A stretch of DNA of 64,000 nucleotides from Nitrospira sp. ST-bin5 (GTDB lineage: Bacteria; Nitrospirota; Nitrospiria; Nitrospirales; Nitrospiraceae): the NCBI GenBank assembly GCA_002083555.1, contig MSXN01000024.1:4315-68314 (forward strand), written 5' to 3'. The notes beneath the pieces were generated by a model. That model had not been told where the DNA came from. It saw nothing but the letters and a program-made list of their open reading frames with translations, and searched no databases. Position 1 is the first letter of the stretch. Each line of letters starts with the position of its first letter. A program made the position numbers and the translations under genes. Below are positions 9,690-18,737 of this stretch, one piece after another.

Positions 9690-9890
9690 CAGCCAGTCGC
9701 GACTGTCGGCAGAATGCTCCAGGAGCTGTACCTGCACGAGCTGTCCACGGGAGACTTCGATCTCGCGCTGCGTGACCTGCCGGGCGAGGGCGCGCCGCTG
9801 TCGGCGAGCTCCATCCAACGGCTCAAGGCCCGCTTCGAGCACCGGCTGGAGCGTCCAGGGGAGATACCGGGCGCGCTCCCGGACCTTTGC
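9690..9890 (+). pseudogene. IS256/Mutator-type transposase fragment
   Basis: In one frame the sequence gives LQELYLHELSTGDFDLAL, then GAPLSASSIQRLKARFE, which matches the N-terminal region of IS256-family transposases (LYLRGLSTGDF and LSPSTIxRLK). The rest of the transposase, including the DDE residues, is absent. The remaining sequence to 10134 holds no other gene. Confidence 0.65.
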
Positions 9891-10134
9891 CTTGATTCGT
9901 GTCCAGACGGTCTTCCATTGCTTCAACCTCAAGCCCTCCCCTGCCCCTCAACATTCTTTGTAGCCACAGAGACGGCAGGGAATACGACAGGACTCGCGCG
10001 AAACTGGCGGCCTCACGGCTCCACAGCGCACGTAGCGCGTCGCATCCTCCCAGTCATGACGTGTCTTTCCAATCTGGCGTTATACGGCTCAGACAGGTTG
10101 AGAATTAGGCATCACCACAGGAAGGGAGGGCGCG

Positions 10135-10929
10135 ATGTTAGACACCAACGATCGGCAGTGGCTGGACCAGATCACGGCGCATAGCGTGGTGCTGATCTTG
10201 CTCAATCAGGCGAAGGAGCGGCTGGACCGGCGGACGCTTGAGCACATTGGGTTTTTACTGGAGGACGAGGGCGCGCTGGTGGTGTGGGGCAGCCCGGACG
10301 GGCTGGATGACGTCTTCACGGTCCGACATCACCTCGCGACAGATACGTACCTCGCCGGCACAATCAACGCCCCAGTCCCGGACGCGAGCATCCCTGTCCC
10401 GCGGCGCCAGGCGGTCTTCTCTCCTTCTTTCCCGGCGATGATCGCGACGTGGGCCATCCAGGCGTTAAGCCGGCAAGGGGATCTCGTCTTAGGCATTGGG
10501 ACGATTCGAGGGGTGGTCCAGGACGTGTGCCGGCAGAACGCCCGTAAGGGGTTGGAGCTGGCCGTCCAGACGCTACGAGTGGAGCCGCCGGAAGGCGGTT
10601 GGCCTGGATACCCGGAACTCACGGATAAGGAATGCCTAGAGAGATTTAAGACGAAATGGGTCAAGGATGCGAACGGGTGCCACCTCTGGCAGCCAAATAC
10701 CGACGAGGACGGCTATGGTCGGTTTTCCGCGATCGGTCGACAGTATAAGGCGCACCGGTTCGCCTTCTCTGCCGAGTTTGGCCCACTGGTGAATACGCGG
10801 CTCACCCTGGGCCATGAGTGTCAAGTCAGACGGTGTGTGAACCCCTATCACCTCCACGCCGAGCCCGGCACCGATAATACAGCAGAAATGTGGCGGGATA
10901 AGCGCGCGCGGGAGCGTGGCGGGAAGTAA
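10135..10929 (+). CDS. HNH-like endonuclease protein
   Basis: AGGAAGGGAGGG precedes the ATG. The first about 165 residues have no recognised domain. From about 175 the protein reads CHLWQPN, DEDGYGRFS, AHRFAF, LGHECQVRRCVNPYHL, the pattern of phage-type HNH nucleases (zinc-binding Cys with C-terminal NPxHL). The final His-containing motif and the GHEC centre supply candidate catalytic and metal residues. Such proteins cut DNA and are common in phages and mobile elements. The unknown N-terminal domain may supply targeting. It converges on the dnaN-like pseudogene. Confidence 0.7.
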   Translation: MLDTNDRQWLDQITAHSVVLILLNQAKERLDRRTLEHIGFLLEDEGALVVWGSPDGLDDVFTVRHHLATDTYLAGTINAPVPDASIPVPRRQAVFSPSFPAMIATWAIQALSRQGDLVLGIGTIRGVVQDVCRQNARKGLELAVQTLRVEPPEGGWPGYPELTDKECLERFKTKWVKDANGCHLWQPNTDEDGYGRFSAIGRQYKAHRFAFSAEFGPLVNTRLTLGHECQVRRCVNPYHLHAEPGTDNTAEMWRDKRARERGGK

Positions 10930-10936
10930 ACCCACT

Positions 10937-12080
10937 TCAGGCGGCCTGGTGGATCAACTGGGCCGCCGTCCTCTCTCTCTCTCTCTTGCAGCCGGATCGG
11001 CATCACATACGCCCGCGACGCGGGCCCCGCGGGATCCACGATCGACACCGCCCCGGTTGGCCCCTCTTGTTGAAGGACCACCGCCTCTCCGTCTAACGCG
11101 CCCAGCGTATCCTGGAGATAGTCAGCCTGGAATCCGGTCCGGAAGGGCGTCCCCATATAACTCCCAGCCAGCGCCTCCTCTGCCTACCCGTGCTCCGCAG
11201 ACTTCGCAGTGACCACCGCCCCGCTCTCGGTGTATTCCAGCGCGATGAGGCCGTTGGTTGTGACGAGCGCCGCTCGTTTCACTGCCGCCGCCAGCTCCTC
11301 ACGTGAGACCGTCAGCGCGTTGGGCGCCAGGCGCTTGGGCGCGAGGGCTCGCCAGTTCGGATACGGGCCTTCAATGAGCCTCGAGGTCAGCGCAAACGAT
11401 CCCGCCTGCATATGGACGAGACGTTGATAGGAGATGCCGATGATCAACTCCTCCACGCCGTCCAATTGCTTAGCGAGCTGAACCACGGCTTTCCGGGTGA
11501 TAATTCCGGATCACGCTACCCCTTCAGCCCCGTGGACATCGAGGGTTTCGACGCAGAGTCGGTGTCCGTCGGTCCCCACGGCCGTCAGGATGCCGTCCGC
11601 GAGGTCGAGCGAGAGACCGTGTAAGGCGAACTTGGCGCCGGTCTCGCCGACCGCGTAGAGCGTCCGTCGCATGATCCCGCGACATGCCGCCGCGTCCAGC
11701 CGGACGCCGGTCTCGACCAGCGGTTCAGGTACGTCAGGAAATTGATCAGGGTCCAGGCCAGCGAGCGCATAGCGAGAACTTCCCGCGACGAGCGTGGCGT
11801 TGTGCTGCTTGATCGTGATCGTCAACGGGAAGTCGGGCAGAGCCCGGACGATGTCATGGAGTTTGCGGGCTGGCAGGAGGGCCCGGCCTGGCGTCCCAGT
11901 CGCGACGGCCGCCGAGGCTCGGCAGGCGATTTCGTTGTCTGTAGTGGTGAGAGTCAGCGTATTAGGTGAGAGAGAGTCGACGGTCAGAAGGACGGAGGAC
12001 AGTGGGCCCCGTCCGTCCGTCCCACCGATGACGGCATTAAGGGCATGCGAGAGCTCCCGGGCTTGCAGAGTCAGCTTCAT
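10937..12080 (-). pseudogene. dnaN: DNA polymerase III sliding clamp (beta) paralogue, broken
   Basis: All three clamp domains are readable in one frame from ATG 12080 (AGAGGT upstream; the TTG at 12083 is less likely). The first part ends at an in-frame TGA (11511-11513), right before GIITRKAVVQL, the start of the conserved clamp motif. The second part ends at an in-frame TAG (11184-11186) where clamps have Glu (GEAEE). The third part ends with the clamp-type YVMPIRL. A (CT)8 run at 10971-10986 then shifts the tail; a 2-bp slip would end the gene at 10937, just clear of the convergent HNH gene. A clamp paralogue on an accessory segment suggests a phage or plasmid origin. As written it cannot give a full-length protein without readthrough. 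Confidence 0.8.
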
Positions 12081-12450
12081 CAATTACCTCTTCTCCCGTC
12101 GCGACGGGTGTGAGAGTGGCCTTGGCCCGCTGGTTCCGGCTCCAGTTCTGCGCGCGAGTGCGCTCCAACTCTTGGTCCCGCAAATACCGCAGGCGCCGCG
12201 CGGTCCGCTCGCACGTCCGACACAGCGTATTCGCGCAGCCGCTGGCGACGTAGGGACGGAATGCGGCGACAGGGTGCCATAGCCGACAGACGCGGCAGTA
12301 GCGCTCCGTGCCGCCGTCGGCCGTCTGGCGGGTCGGTGCGCCGCGCCATGAGCGGGTGGGCTTGTCTGGGGCCGTCGCGACGGGCGCGTCATGGGCGGTC
12401 TCCGTGGGCGCGGTGAGCGTGAGTGATTCGGGGGTCTGGTCGGGTGTCAT
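12037..12450 (-). CDS. Small zinc-ribbon protein
   Basis: AGGAGG lies upstream of ATG 12450. The 137-residue product begins with a low-complexity segment (SLTLT, PVAT) followed by a zinc-ribbon-like set (YCRVC, then LCRTC) in a basic helical region. The N-terminal segment and the upstream leader resemble those of the gene at 37775-38067, so the two are related modules. The gene overlaps the start of the dnaN-like pseudogene by 44 bp, suggesting an operon. Two copies or near-copies of the CCCGTCGCGACGGG palindrome lie inside it, each encoding PVAT(G). A regulatory or nucleic-acid-binding role is a guess. Confidence 0.6.
   Translation of the reverse strand: MTPDQTPESLTLTAPTETAHDAPVATAPDKPTRSWRGAPTRQTADGGTERYCRVCRLWHPVAAFRPYVASGCANTLCRTCERTARRLRYLRDQELERTRAQNWSRNQRAKATLTPVATGEEVIDEADSASPGALACP
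12095..12108. repeat. Palindrome CCCGTCGCGACGGG, exact copy
   Basis: Perfect 14-bp palindrome inside the zinc-ribbon gene, read there as PVATG. A 13-of-14 copy lies at 12371-12384 in the same gene. Confidence 0.7.
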
Positions 12451-12603
12451 GGTTCATGCCTCCTACATCACTGGTTATTCGTCAATCGTCCACGACGTGT
12501 GAGACGGTTTTTTAGATGCTTACAAGATAAGAGCGAGGACATCGGAGTGTTGAACGAAAAGAGGGACGGCTCACGAGGAGTTCTGGCGAGTGCGGCGGGC
12601 TGG

Positions 12604-12861
12604 TCAGTGCTCCCCGTCGCGACGGGCGAGATGCGCGCCGCAGACGTAGCAGGAGGTGCCACCGTTGCGCACAAACCCCCAGCCATACACGACGTCCCGG
12701 TCCACGGGATCTTCACAGGTGAGACAGCGCACGAGAATGTGCCGTTGACCGCGGTGATCCACATAGCCAGGGCCTACCACGACGCATTTCGGAAATCGAT
12801 CGCCGACGTTGATCTGGGGCAGCGACCCGCGCCGCGCCCGCTGTGCTCCGCGCTTGGCCAT
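12604..12861 (-). CDS. Stand-alone zinc domain of the HNH/HTH family
   Basis: The 85-residue protein has AGGAGG upstream and matches the N-terminal domain of the three larger paralogues: FPKCVVVG corresponds to YPNCRVVG, VRCLTC to VICKQC, and NGGTSCYVC to AGGTLCKSC. It therefore binds zinc through two CxxC pairs but lacks the HNH and HTH parts. It could be a partial duplication or a functional small partner. It lies directly downstream of the 13.0-kb paralogue on the same strand. Confidence 0.6.
   Translation of the reverse strand: MAKRGAQRARRGSLPQINVGDRFPKCVVVGPGYVDHRGQRHILVRCLTCEDPVDRDVVYGWGFVRNGGTSCYVCGAHLARRDGEH
12613..12626. repeat. Palindrome CCCGTCGCGACGGG, exact copy
   Basis: Perfect copy within the 3' end of the small zinc-domain gene, read in a different frame from the PVATG copies. 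Confidence 0.7.
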
Positions 12862-12991
12862 AGTGAGCCCTCCTCCTCTGGAGATGGGCTAATGAGAAGA
12901 GGGACAAGCGGAGAGATAGAGGCCCTGGTTGGCCTGGTGCTGGCGTGGTTCGGAAGAGGGAAAGGAGGAGAAAAGGGGGTTGTCGCGAGGA

Positions 12992-13029
12992 GCAAGAGGG
13001 AGGAGGCATCGGACCCGCCTCCCTCTTGC
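12992..13029 (-). terminator. Conserved stem-loop after the first HNH/HTH gene
   Basis: GCAAGAGGGAGGAGGC pairs with GCCTCCCTCTTGC across a 9-base loop. It lies 22 bp past the stop codon at 13051. Three near-identical hairpins follow other genes of this set. There is no T-run, so it could be a terminator of unusual type or an RNA-stability element. Confidence 0.6.
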
Positions 13030-13050
13030 GGGTGAGTAGAGCGAGGTGAG

Positions 13051-13983
13051 CTAGATGGCGGCGCCGTCCTGGTGCCGGTGCTGATACCCCAGCGCATCCT
13101 GGATCGCCTGCTCCAACGTCATTCCATACTTGCGGATCCTGTGTTTCACGGCACTGATAGAGACCCCAGCCGCATTGACCTGGTGAATGATCGTCGGTTT
13201 GCCTTTTTTTTCTTTGAGTGATTTCAATGCTTCGGTCAACGAGGTGCCACGCTTGATCCGTTTCCAGAGCGCGCGGTAGGACACCCCCGCGCGCTGCGCG
13301 ATCTCTGACAGTGGGTCGCGGGCCCGATCTTCAACCAGCACCCGCACCGCCTCGTCGTGGTTCTGTCCCTCATTGACGCGCCGACTGAGCGAGTTAGGAC
13401 AGATCCCGTATTTGCGTGCAGCCTGCGCGACCGTCATCCTCTCTCCATCGACCTTGATGAAGACATTGGCAGAGGTATTATTGTTCTGTTCGATCCGATC
13501 GGACCACCGACAATTGAGCACTCGCGTGCCGTCTTCCAGTAAGACCTTGCCATATCCTCGATTATTATCGATCCTATCGATTGACTCCTTGTCATCTGGA
13601 ATGTTTTTCATGTCGGCATAGAATCCCTCAAACGTTTCCCAGTCGGGATCCTCCACTCCAATCTTGTTCTTAATATAATATTCATCATGTCTCACGCGAT
13701 GCCACATGCTTTCCCAACGAGCATACGTCCGGGTCTCCGACATCCCATGTTTAAAGCCCTTCGGCACACCCGCGCACGACTTACAGAGCGTCCCGCCGGC
13801 CTCGATAAACGCGCGACTATACGCGACGATGCGCACCTGTGCTGACTCCTTCGGACACTGCTTACAGATGACTGGGAGATACTTGTGACTCCCCACCACG
13901 ATCATCTCTCCCACAACGCGACAGTTCGGGTAATCGTCTTGTGGATCTGGTAACGGTCCGTAATACATTTGTTTGCGTGCCAT
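13051..13983 (-). CDS. Zinc-ribbon / HNH-like protein with three HTH repeats
   Basis: A strong site (CTGGAGGTGAGAG) precedes ATG 13983. The 310-residue protein starts with a zinc ribbon (C40, C43, C67, C70). A central nuclease-like domain follows with HGMS at 79-82, SIDRIDNNRGYG at about 134-145, NCRW at 157-160 and an Asn run, the signature of phage HNH/homing-type proteins. Three repeats of about 35 residues follow (about 182-216, 224-256, 264-298). Each is a helix-turn-helix with A..AGVS...L..RI and a closing EA/AL motif, like the modular DNA-binding repeats of homing nucleases. It probably binds and cuts or regulates DNA. Paralogues lie at 14205-15081 and 38302-39384. Confidence 0.75.
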   Translation of the reverse strand: MARKQMYYGPLPDPQDDYPNCRVVGEMIVVGSHKYLPVICKQCPKESAQVRIVAYSRAFIEAGGTLCKSCAGVPKGFKHGMSETRTYARWESMWHRVRHDEYYIKNKIGVEDPDWETFEGFYADMKNIPDDKESIDRIDNNRGYGKVLLEDGTRVLNCRWSDRIEQNNNTSANVFIKVDGERMTVAQAARKYGICPNSLSRRVNEGQNHDEAVRVLVEDRARDPLSEIAQRAGVSYRALWKRIKRGTSLTEALKSLKEKKGKPTIIHQVNAAGVSISAVKHRIRKYGMTLEQAIQDALGYQHRHQDGAAI

Positions 13984-14135
13984 CTCTCACCTCCAGTTAA
14001 TAATGGTAAGAACATGCGACGGCGGCGCCGGTGGCGGGACGATTTGGTAGGACAGACCACTCGAAGTTTTGGCAGGTTCTCGCGAGGTAGAGGTAGAGGG
14101 GTAGAGATGGAGCAGCTATCTGGCCGGCTGGACTT
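13984..14135 (-). promoter_or_regulatory. Conserved leader upstream of HNH/HTH gene (copy 1)
   Basis: From the start codon outward it contains the ribosome site CACCTCCAG (top strand), AGTTAATA, GAACATGCGACGGC, GTTTTGGCAGGTTCTCGCGAGG, and a degenerate palindrome near 14131 (TTGTCGCGAGG). The same order is found upstream of the two paralogues. It probably holds promoter and operator or a structured 5' leader. Confidence 0.55.
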
Positions 14136-14145
14136 GTCGCGAGGA

Positions 14146-14183
14146 GCAAGAGGGAGGAGGCATAGGACCCGGCTCCCTCTTGC
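14146..14183 (-). terminator. Conserved stem-loop after the second HNH/HTH gene
   Basis: GCAAGAGGGAGGAGGC and GGCTCCCTCTTGC form the same stem as at 12992. It lies 22 bp after the inferred original stop at 14205, which supports that stop. Confidence 0.6.
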
Positions 14184-14204
14184 GGTTGAGATGTGAGTGA
14201 GGGA

Positions 14205-15081
14205 TCACAGGAGCGTGGGGCGGACGTCGTCGATCGCATGGAGCAATGTCATCCCGCTGTCCATACGAGACCGGAGGATATGGACTGGCACACCAAGCTC
14301 GCGTGCCCGATGCGAGTTTCTCCTGCAGATACACGAGGGCGTCGGCAATCGTCCGACGTCCTCGCATCACCTGCCGACGGAGGCACTCATAATCCACGCC
14401 CGCCGCGGCCGCGATCTCTGAGAGCGGAGGCACGGCGTCCTTGGCTGCCACCAGACGGGATACGGCATCGTCGGCGGCCTCCCCGCGCTCGAACATGCTC
14501 TTGTAGAGCGCCATGTACGAGACCTCAAACCGGGTCGCGGCCTGCGCCACGGTCATTGGCTCTTTCTTGATCCTGCCCACGACATTCCACGATGTGTTGT
14601 TCATCTGTTCGACGTAATCCGCCCAGCGACAATTGAGCTTCCGCGTGCCGTCCGGCATCAGGATCTTGCCATATCCCCTCGAATTGTCGACCCGATCCAG
14701 GCTGATCTTGTCGTCCGGAATTTCTCCCATATCAGCGAGGAAGCCCTCGAACGTCTCCCAGTCAGGATCCTCGATCATCACCCCGAGCGCCACGATGTAC
14801 GGCTCATCACGCTTTACGCGGTTCCGCATACTCTGCCACGCATCGTATGTCCGCGTGCCATGCATGCCGTGGATGAGCCCGGGCTTTGAGCAGTCGCGGC
14901 AGACCGGGCCGTCCACCGGGAATTGAGTCGTAAAGACGATCTCCCGCTCTTTTTGACACCGCTTACAGCGGAGGCGAATATACCGTCGCTTTTTTCCGTT
15001 CACATATCGCTCAATGAGCGGACCCAGGACGGCGCAATTTTTGTAATCGGACTGGGGCTGTGACGGGGGTTTGCGTGCCAT
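14205..15081 (-). pseudogene. Zinc-ribbon / HNH-like / HTH-repeat paralogue, frameshifted
   Basis: The ATG at 15081 has the same upstream site as its paralogue. The zinc ribbon (C39, C42, C61, C64), SLDRVDNSRGYG (about 127-138), NCRW (150-153) and two HTH repeats (about 175-210, 217-252) are intact. Past residue about 255 the frame becomes Pro/Arg-rich junk and runs through the terminator hairpin to 14116. The other frame reads ARELGVPVHILRSRMDSGMT and stops at 14205, which is a third HTH repeat. Removing one G from the run at 14306-14308 joins them. It is therefore a one-base frameshift in a gene of 292 codons; the shortened protein may still fold. Confidence 0.7.
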
Positions 15082-15236
15082 CTTTCACCTCCAGTTAATA
15101 GTGAGAAGATGAGACGGCAGCGGGCGTAGCGGGCCCTATTGGCAGGACAGACCACGCGAACTTTTGGCAGACTCTCTCGAGAAGTAAAGAGAAGCGTAGA
15201 GATGGAGCGGCCAACTGGCTGGCTGAACCCGTCGCA
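15082..15236 (-). promoter_or_regulatory. Conserved leader upstream of HNH/HTH gene (copy 2)
   Basis: Same order of blocks as copy 1: CACCTCCAGTTAATA, GAGACGGC, ACTTTTGGCAG, TCTCTCGAGA, and a decayed palindrome (CCCGTCGCAACG) at about 15227-15239. Confidence 0.55.
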
Positions 15237-15290
15237 ACGTGTCATTTTGCCCATAACCTTGCCGATTGGCAGGGTTATTCTTCATCAAGA

Positions 15291-15486
15291 ATGGGGAAAC
15301 GTGCGGAGCAACCCACCCTGGAGAAAGCTAGAAAATTCTCGCTTATGGACATACTCGCACGCGGAATGGCAGAACATTGTCGATGCGACGGCCCGGCTGG
15401 GCGTGTCGATCGGGCAGGATGGGTTGTCCGCGTGGTTGTCCGCCCGGGCGCGGGAGGCGGAGGAGTCCAATCGGTCAAGGACTTAG
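15291..15486 (+). pseudogene. RHH/MobC-like small protein, frameshifted
   Basis: From ATG 15291 the frame reads a basic start (KRAEQPTLEKARKFSL). The continuation that looks like a protein lies in the next frame (SHAEWQNIVDATARLGVSI, then LSAWLSARAREAEE) and ends at 15486. One base too many near 15343-15346 separates them. The joined 65-codon protein resembles ribbon-helix-helix accessory proteins such as those of conjugative relaxosomes. It sits at the right end of the accessory segment. The family call is tentative. Confidence 0.45.
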
Positions 15487-15595
15487 GACGTCGCCATCAG
15501 CCGGGCAAGGGCTCATGGTTCTCCTGGAACTCTACCGGCATCACCTCTCCCATCACACAGAAAAATGACGCGTGCCAGGATGCTATCGTTCACAA

Positions 15596-17647
15596 TCAAT
15601 AATACCAGGCCACACCCACTGATATGGTCCGTGGGCCGCCCGGTGTGAATTGAAGCCCATTCACCGGCGCTGTATCCGTGGTTAACTTGGTTTCATAGGC
15701 TAATTGTGTCTGCCTCCACGTGACATCCATGACATTTTGAATGCTGAGAAATCCTTCCATGCGCTGCCACCACCCCTTCGACTGCGGGCGGTAACGAGCC
15801 ACGAAGTTGAAGATGGTCCAGGCTTGGGCGTTGATGCTGCGATCCTGTGTCAGCGGTCTGGCCCCCAGATGAACCATCTGCAGCGACATCGCTAATCCCA
15901 TTGGAAGACGCGCCGTCAATTCACCGCGCCCGGTCAGGGTCGGGGCCTGAGGGATCGGATTGCCCGTCTCGCGAAATTCTGCCGAGTTCAGTGTCGCACT
16001 GCCGGAAAGAGACAACCAGTCCAACAGTTGAACGCGACTGCCGAGATCCGTGCCATACCGGCGTGTGGCGCCAAGTATCTGGGTCGTCCCGAGATTCCCT
16101 TGATAGACCAGTTCGGACGTCAGGTCCAACAACCAGAACGACGCCGAGACCTCAAGCCGGTCCCACGGTCTGGTGCGAAGCCCCACTTCATACCCCGTTG
16201 CCTTCGGAAGCGCCGGAACATTCGACGCACTCACCACCGCACGCGCATCGTTACTATGAAAGCCTGTGCCGGCATTGAGAAAGATCTCGGTGCCGGCCCA
16301 AGGACCCAGAATCAGGTTTCCCTTGGTCGACATAATCATCGCGTCGACGCTCCCGCTTGGATTTTGCGGACAACCGCTCTGACAGAGATTCCGTACATTG
16401 AACTGAAACACGTCCGCCCTCGTGCCGCCCGTCAGCCGGACCCAGGGTGCCGGCTGAAACTCCAACTTCAGATAGGGAGAATAGGAGGCCTCGTGAATTC
16501 GGCTATCCGACGTAGTCCCTAGCAAAACCCCTTGTCGCTGGCTGCTCAGACGCACATGGGCATTGTCCACGCGGGTTTGCATTCCCACGGTGACGGAGCT
16601 TGCAACGTCCAGCAGCTTTCCGCTCTGGCGATAGCCCACGTCTCCCCCATAAACATAACGCTGGTCCGCCTGCTCGATGCCATCGCCATTCACCGGATCA
16701 GTGAGAAAGAAGGTAAAGTCGGACATCAGATTCAGGGAATAATATTGGAGGTAGGTTTCGGCGAACAGGGTCCCGCCAGACGGAGTATCGTAGTGGTAGC
16801 GCACATGACCAGTGGACCGTTGGGTTCGACCTCCCTGGTAAGGATCGATCGAGCCGAACCGAGAGATGAGCCCGGTCTCCACAGTTCGCAGCGGAATTTC
16901 GCCAGGACTATTCCAGCGGCCTTGGTAGTAGGTGCCGATGATGCTGAGCTCAGAGTGCGTGGTCGGATTCATCGTCGCTTTGGCTAATCCGTTCACCCGG
17001 AGGGCTCGGTTGGGATTCACAAACGGGCCATCGGTATAAAACCCTTCGACCGCAACCAGTGAGCGGACCTCATCCTTCGTGGGCGAGAACATCAGCAGAT
17101 GCCGCTGCGTATTGAATTGTCCGCCTGATAGCTGCACCACCCCTTCCTCCACCACATCCCGTGTCACAAAGTTCACCGCACCCGCCGTGGCAAAATCTCC
17201 GAACTGGACTTGATAGGGCCCCTTATAGGCGTCGACGCGCTTCATCGTTTCTGGAATCAGGAAATTCAGATCGAGATAGCCCTGCCCATGGGCATGACTG
17301 CGAAGATTGAGCGGCATTCCGTCCAGAAACCCGGCGAGATCGGTTCCGTGATCGGCATCGAAACCACGGAGCAAATAGTTATCCGGTTTGCCAGGCCCGC
17401 CGCCAGGGTTCGTCGTAATAAGGCCAGGCACCATGCGCAGTATATTCGCTGGGCGATCGGAGGCCTGAAGCTCGATATCCTGAGCCGTAATAATCCCCTG
17501 GGACGCACTCTCAAACGCCGACTCCTGCGTCCCCGTTACAACGACTTCAGGCACAAGGAGGATCTCATCAGGCTCTTCCGTATATCCCAATGAACTCCAG
17601 CCAATGGCACACACGAAGACCGTGAGCCCAAGAATCTGACACGACAC
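15596..17647 (-). CDS. TonB-dependent outer-membrane receptor, B12-controlled
   Basis: The 683-residue protein has a signal-like N-terminus, a TonB-box-like region (VPEVVVTG), a plug domain (GLITTNPGG, YLLRGFDADHGTDLAGFLDGMPLN) and a long beta-barrel ending in an aromatic residue (VGVAWYY), as outer-membrane barrels do. A GTG start at 17647 with AAAGGGA upstream fits best. A cobalamin riboswitch lies directly upstream, so the substrate is probably a corrinoid, or cobalt or another metal complex. The plug resembles that of metal-type receptors rather than classical BtuB, so I withhold a symbol. It lies at the end of the B12 region. Confidence 0.8.
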   Translation of the reverse strand: MSCQILGLTVFVCAIGWSSLGYTEEPDEILLVPEVVVTGTQESAFESASQGIITAQDIELQASDRPANILRMVPGLITTNPGGGPGKPDNYLLRGFDADHGTDLAGFLDGMPLNLRSHAHGQGYLDLNFLIPETMKRVDAYKGPYQVQFGDFATAGAVNFVTRDVVEEGVVQLSGGQFNTQRHLLMFSPTKDEVRSLVAVEGFYTDGPFVNPNRALRVNGLAKATMNPTTHSELSIIGTYYQGRWNSPGEIPLRTVETGLISRFGSIDPYQGGRTQRSTGHVRYHYDTPSGGTLFAETYLQYYSLNLMSDFTFFLTDPVNGDGIEQADQRYVYGGDVGYRQSGKLLDVASSVTVGMQTRVDNAHVRLSSQRQGVLLGTTSDSRIHEASYSPYLKLEFQPAPWVRLTGGTRADVFQFNVRNLCQSGCPQNPSGSVDAMIMSTKGNLILGPWAGTEIFLNAGTGFHSNDARAVVSASNVPALPKATGYEVGLRTRPWDRLEVSASFWLLDLTSELVYQGNLGTTQILGATRRYGTDLGSRVQLLDWLSLSGSATLNSAEFRETGNPIPQAPTLTGRGELTARLPMGLAMSLQMVHLGARPLTQDRSINAQAWTIFNFVARYRPQSKGWWQRMEGFLSIQNVMDVTWRQTQLAYETKLTTDTAPVNGLQFTPGGPRTISVGVAWYY

Positions 17648-17689
17648 GCTGCATGTCCCTTTGCTTCCGAAAGGTTTGCATGGAACCTC

Positions 17690-17850
17690 CCAATACCCAG
17701 GTCTCCTGACTCTCGGCTCGTCCTACTCTCTGCGCCTTCCCATCCTTGCGGACAGTGGCTGAGTGCAGATTTCGTCCCCGATCACAGTTGCGGACCAGTG
17801 GCGGCTTCTACCGCGCTTCCCTTGGGGTACATGGGCTATTGATGCATTGG
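17690..17850 (-). promoter_or_regulatory. Cobalamin riboswitch before the TonB receptor gene
   Basis: On the minus strand the order is a GCCGCCACTGG segment, a second GCCACTGTCCGC (B12-box), GGGAAGGCGC, and AGTCAGGAGACCTG, the diagnostic conserved blocks of the AdoCbl riboswitch. It ends about 45 bp before the receptor start. Cobalamin binding normally shuts off expression of the downstream gene. Confidence 0.9.
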
Positions 17851-17887
17851 ATTGAAAAAGTTACTGCTCTAGTAAGCCTCCCTTCTG

Positions 17888-18688
17888 TTACGCCACCCGG
17901 CACTTGGGTTTGATCAGTGCGGTCAGAAACGCCAGCAACACCGCGCCGAGCACCATGATCGTAAGACCCAGATCGCTAATCGGCAGCGCAAACGATGTCG
18001 GCTGGAGCAGCTTGATGATCCCGACGACGTAGGCCAGCCCCACGACGGTCAGCGTCATCATGCGATTGCCTTGGATCGCCATCGTGGTCGCCGCCAAATA
18101 CATCCGGCGTACAACAAGGCCGTTGAGGGAATCGGTAACGACCATCCCCAGGCTGAAGGCCACGCCGATCAGCAGCGCACCCAGCAGGCCATAGCCCATC
18201 GTGCCGGCCAAGGCCCAGGCCGACATCTGGCTGGCGGTCTCGAACCCCAGCCCGAACAACGCGCCGATCGGCACGGCGCTCATCGGGTGTGTGATGTTGA
18301 GCAACTGTCTGGGCAAAAAATGGCCGATGACCCCGTGGCTCGGGACCATCATTCCAGCCGGCAATGTCATCAGCCTGGCGAGGTTTAATGTCCCAATGGC
18401 GAACAACAGGCAGGCCGATAAAACCCCGCTCACGTGCAGCACAGAGTCGTTGAATGATTGCAGATACTCCGCCGCCAATGCGATCAACCCCGCAATCAAC
18501 AGGACGGAGAGGGCATGCCCGAACGCAAACCATGTCCCCACCCACCGGCTCATTCTCGGATGCCGATCGACAGACGCCCTCGTCATGCCATCGATGGCTG
18601 TGAGATGGTCTGGGTCGGCTCCATGGCTCAACCCCAATGCGAAGGCGAGACCGAGCAAGGCCCAGAGACTGCCATCAGCTGGATTCAT
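17888..18688 (-). CDS. NiCoT-family cobalt/nickel permease
   Basis: The 266-residue membrane protein has about seven to eight hydrophobic segments and the NiCoT signature HGADPDH (HX4DH) in the second segment. It also has LGFETASQ in place of LGFDTATE. These are the metal-selecting motifs of the HoxN/NixA/NicT family in the inner membrane. Location between cbiP and the riboswitch-controlled receptor points to cobalt supply for B12 synthesis. It is 49 bp behind cbiP on the same strand and may be part of the operon. Cobalt rather than nickel preference is inferred from context. Confidence 0.85.
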   Translation of the reverse strand: MNPADGSLWALLGLAFALGLSHGADPDHLTAIDGMTRASVDRHPRMSRWVGTWFAFGHALSVLLIAGLIALAAEYLQSFNDSVLHVSGVLSACLLFAIGTLNLARLMTLPAGMMVPSHGVIGHFLPRQLLNITHPMSAVPIGALFGLGFETASQMSAWALAGTMGYGLLGALLIGVAFSLGMVVTDSLNGLVVRRMYLAATTMAIQGNRMMTLTVVGLAYVVGIIKLLQPTSFALPISDLGLTIMVLGAVLLAFLTALIKPKCRVA

Positions 18689-18737
18689 AGGCTCCCTTGT
18701 GGCTCATAGTTCTCACCCCGATAATCTGACGCATCAT

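Noticed and set aside
11209..11624. Plus-strand frames in the dnaN region
   Set aside because: Shadow frames; the minus strand carries the clamp motifs.
10937..12080. Stop-codon reassignment (TAG or TGA as sense) in the element
   Set aside because: TGA, TAG and TAA all interrupt genes in the segment, and intact neighbours use all stops normally.
14116..14204. C-terminal Pro/Arg tail of the second HNH/HTH gene
   Set aside because: It runs through the terminator hairpin and is out of frame relative to the third HTH repeat.
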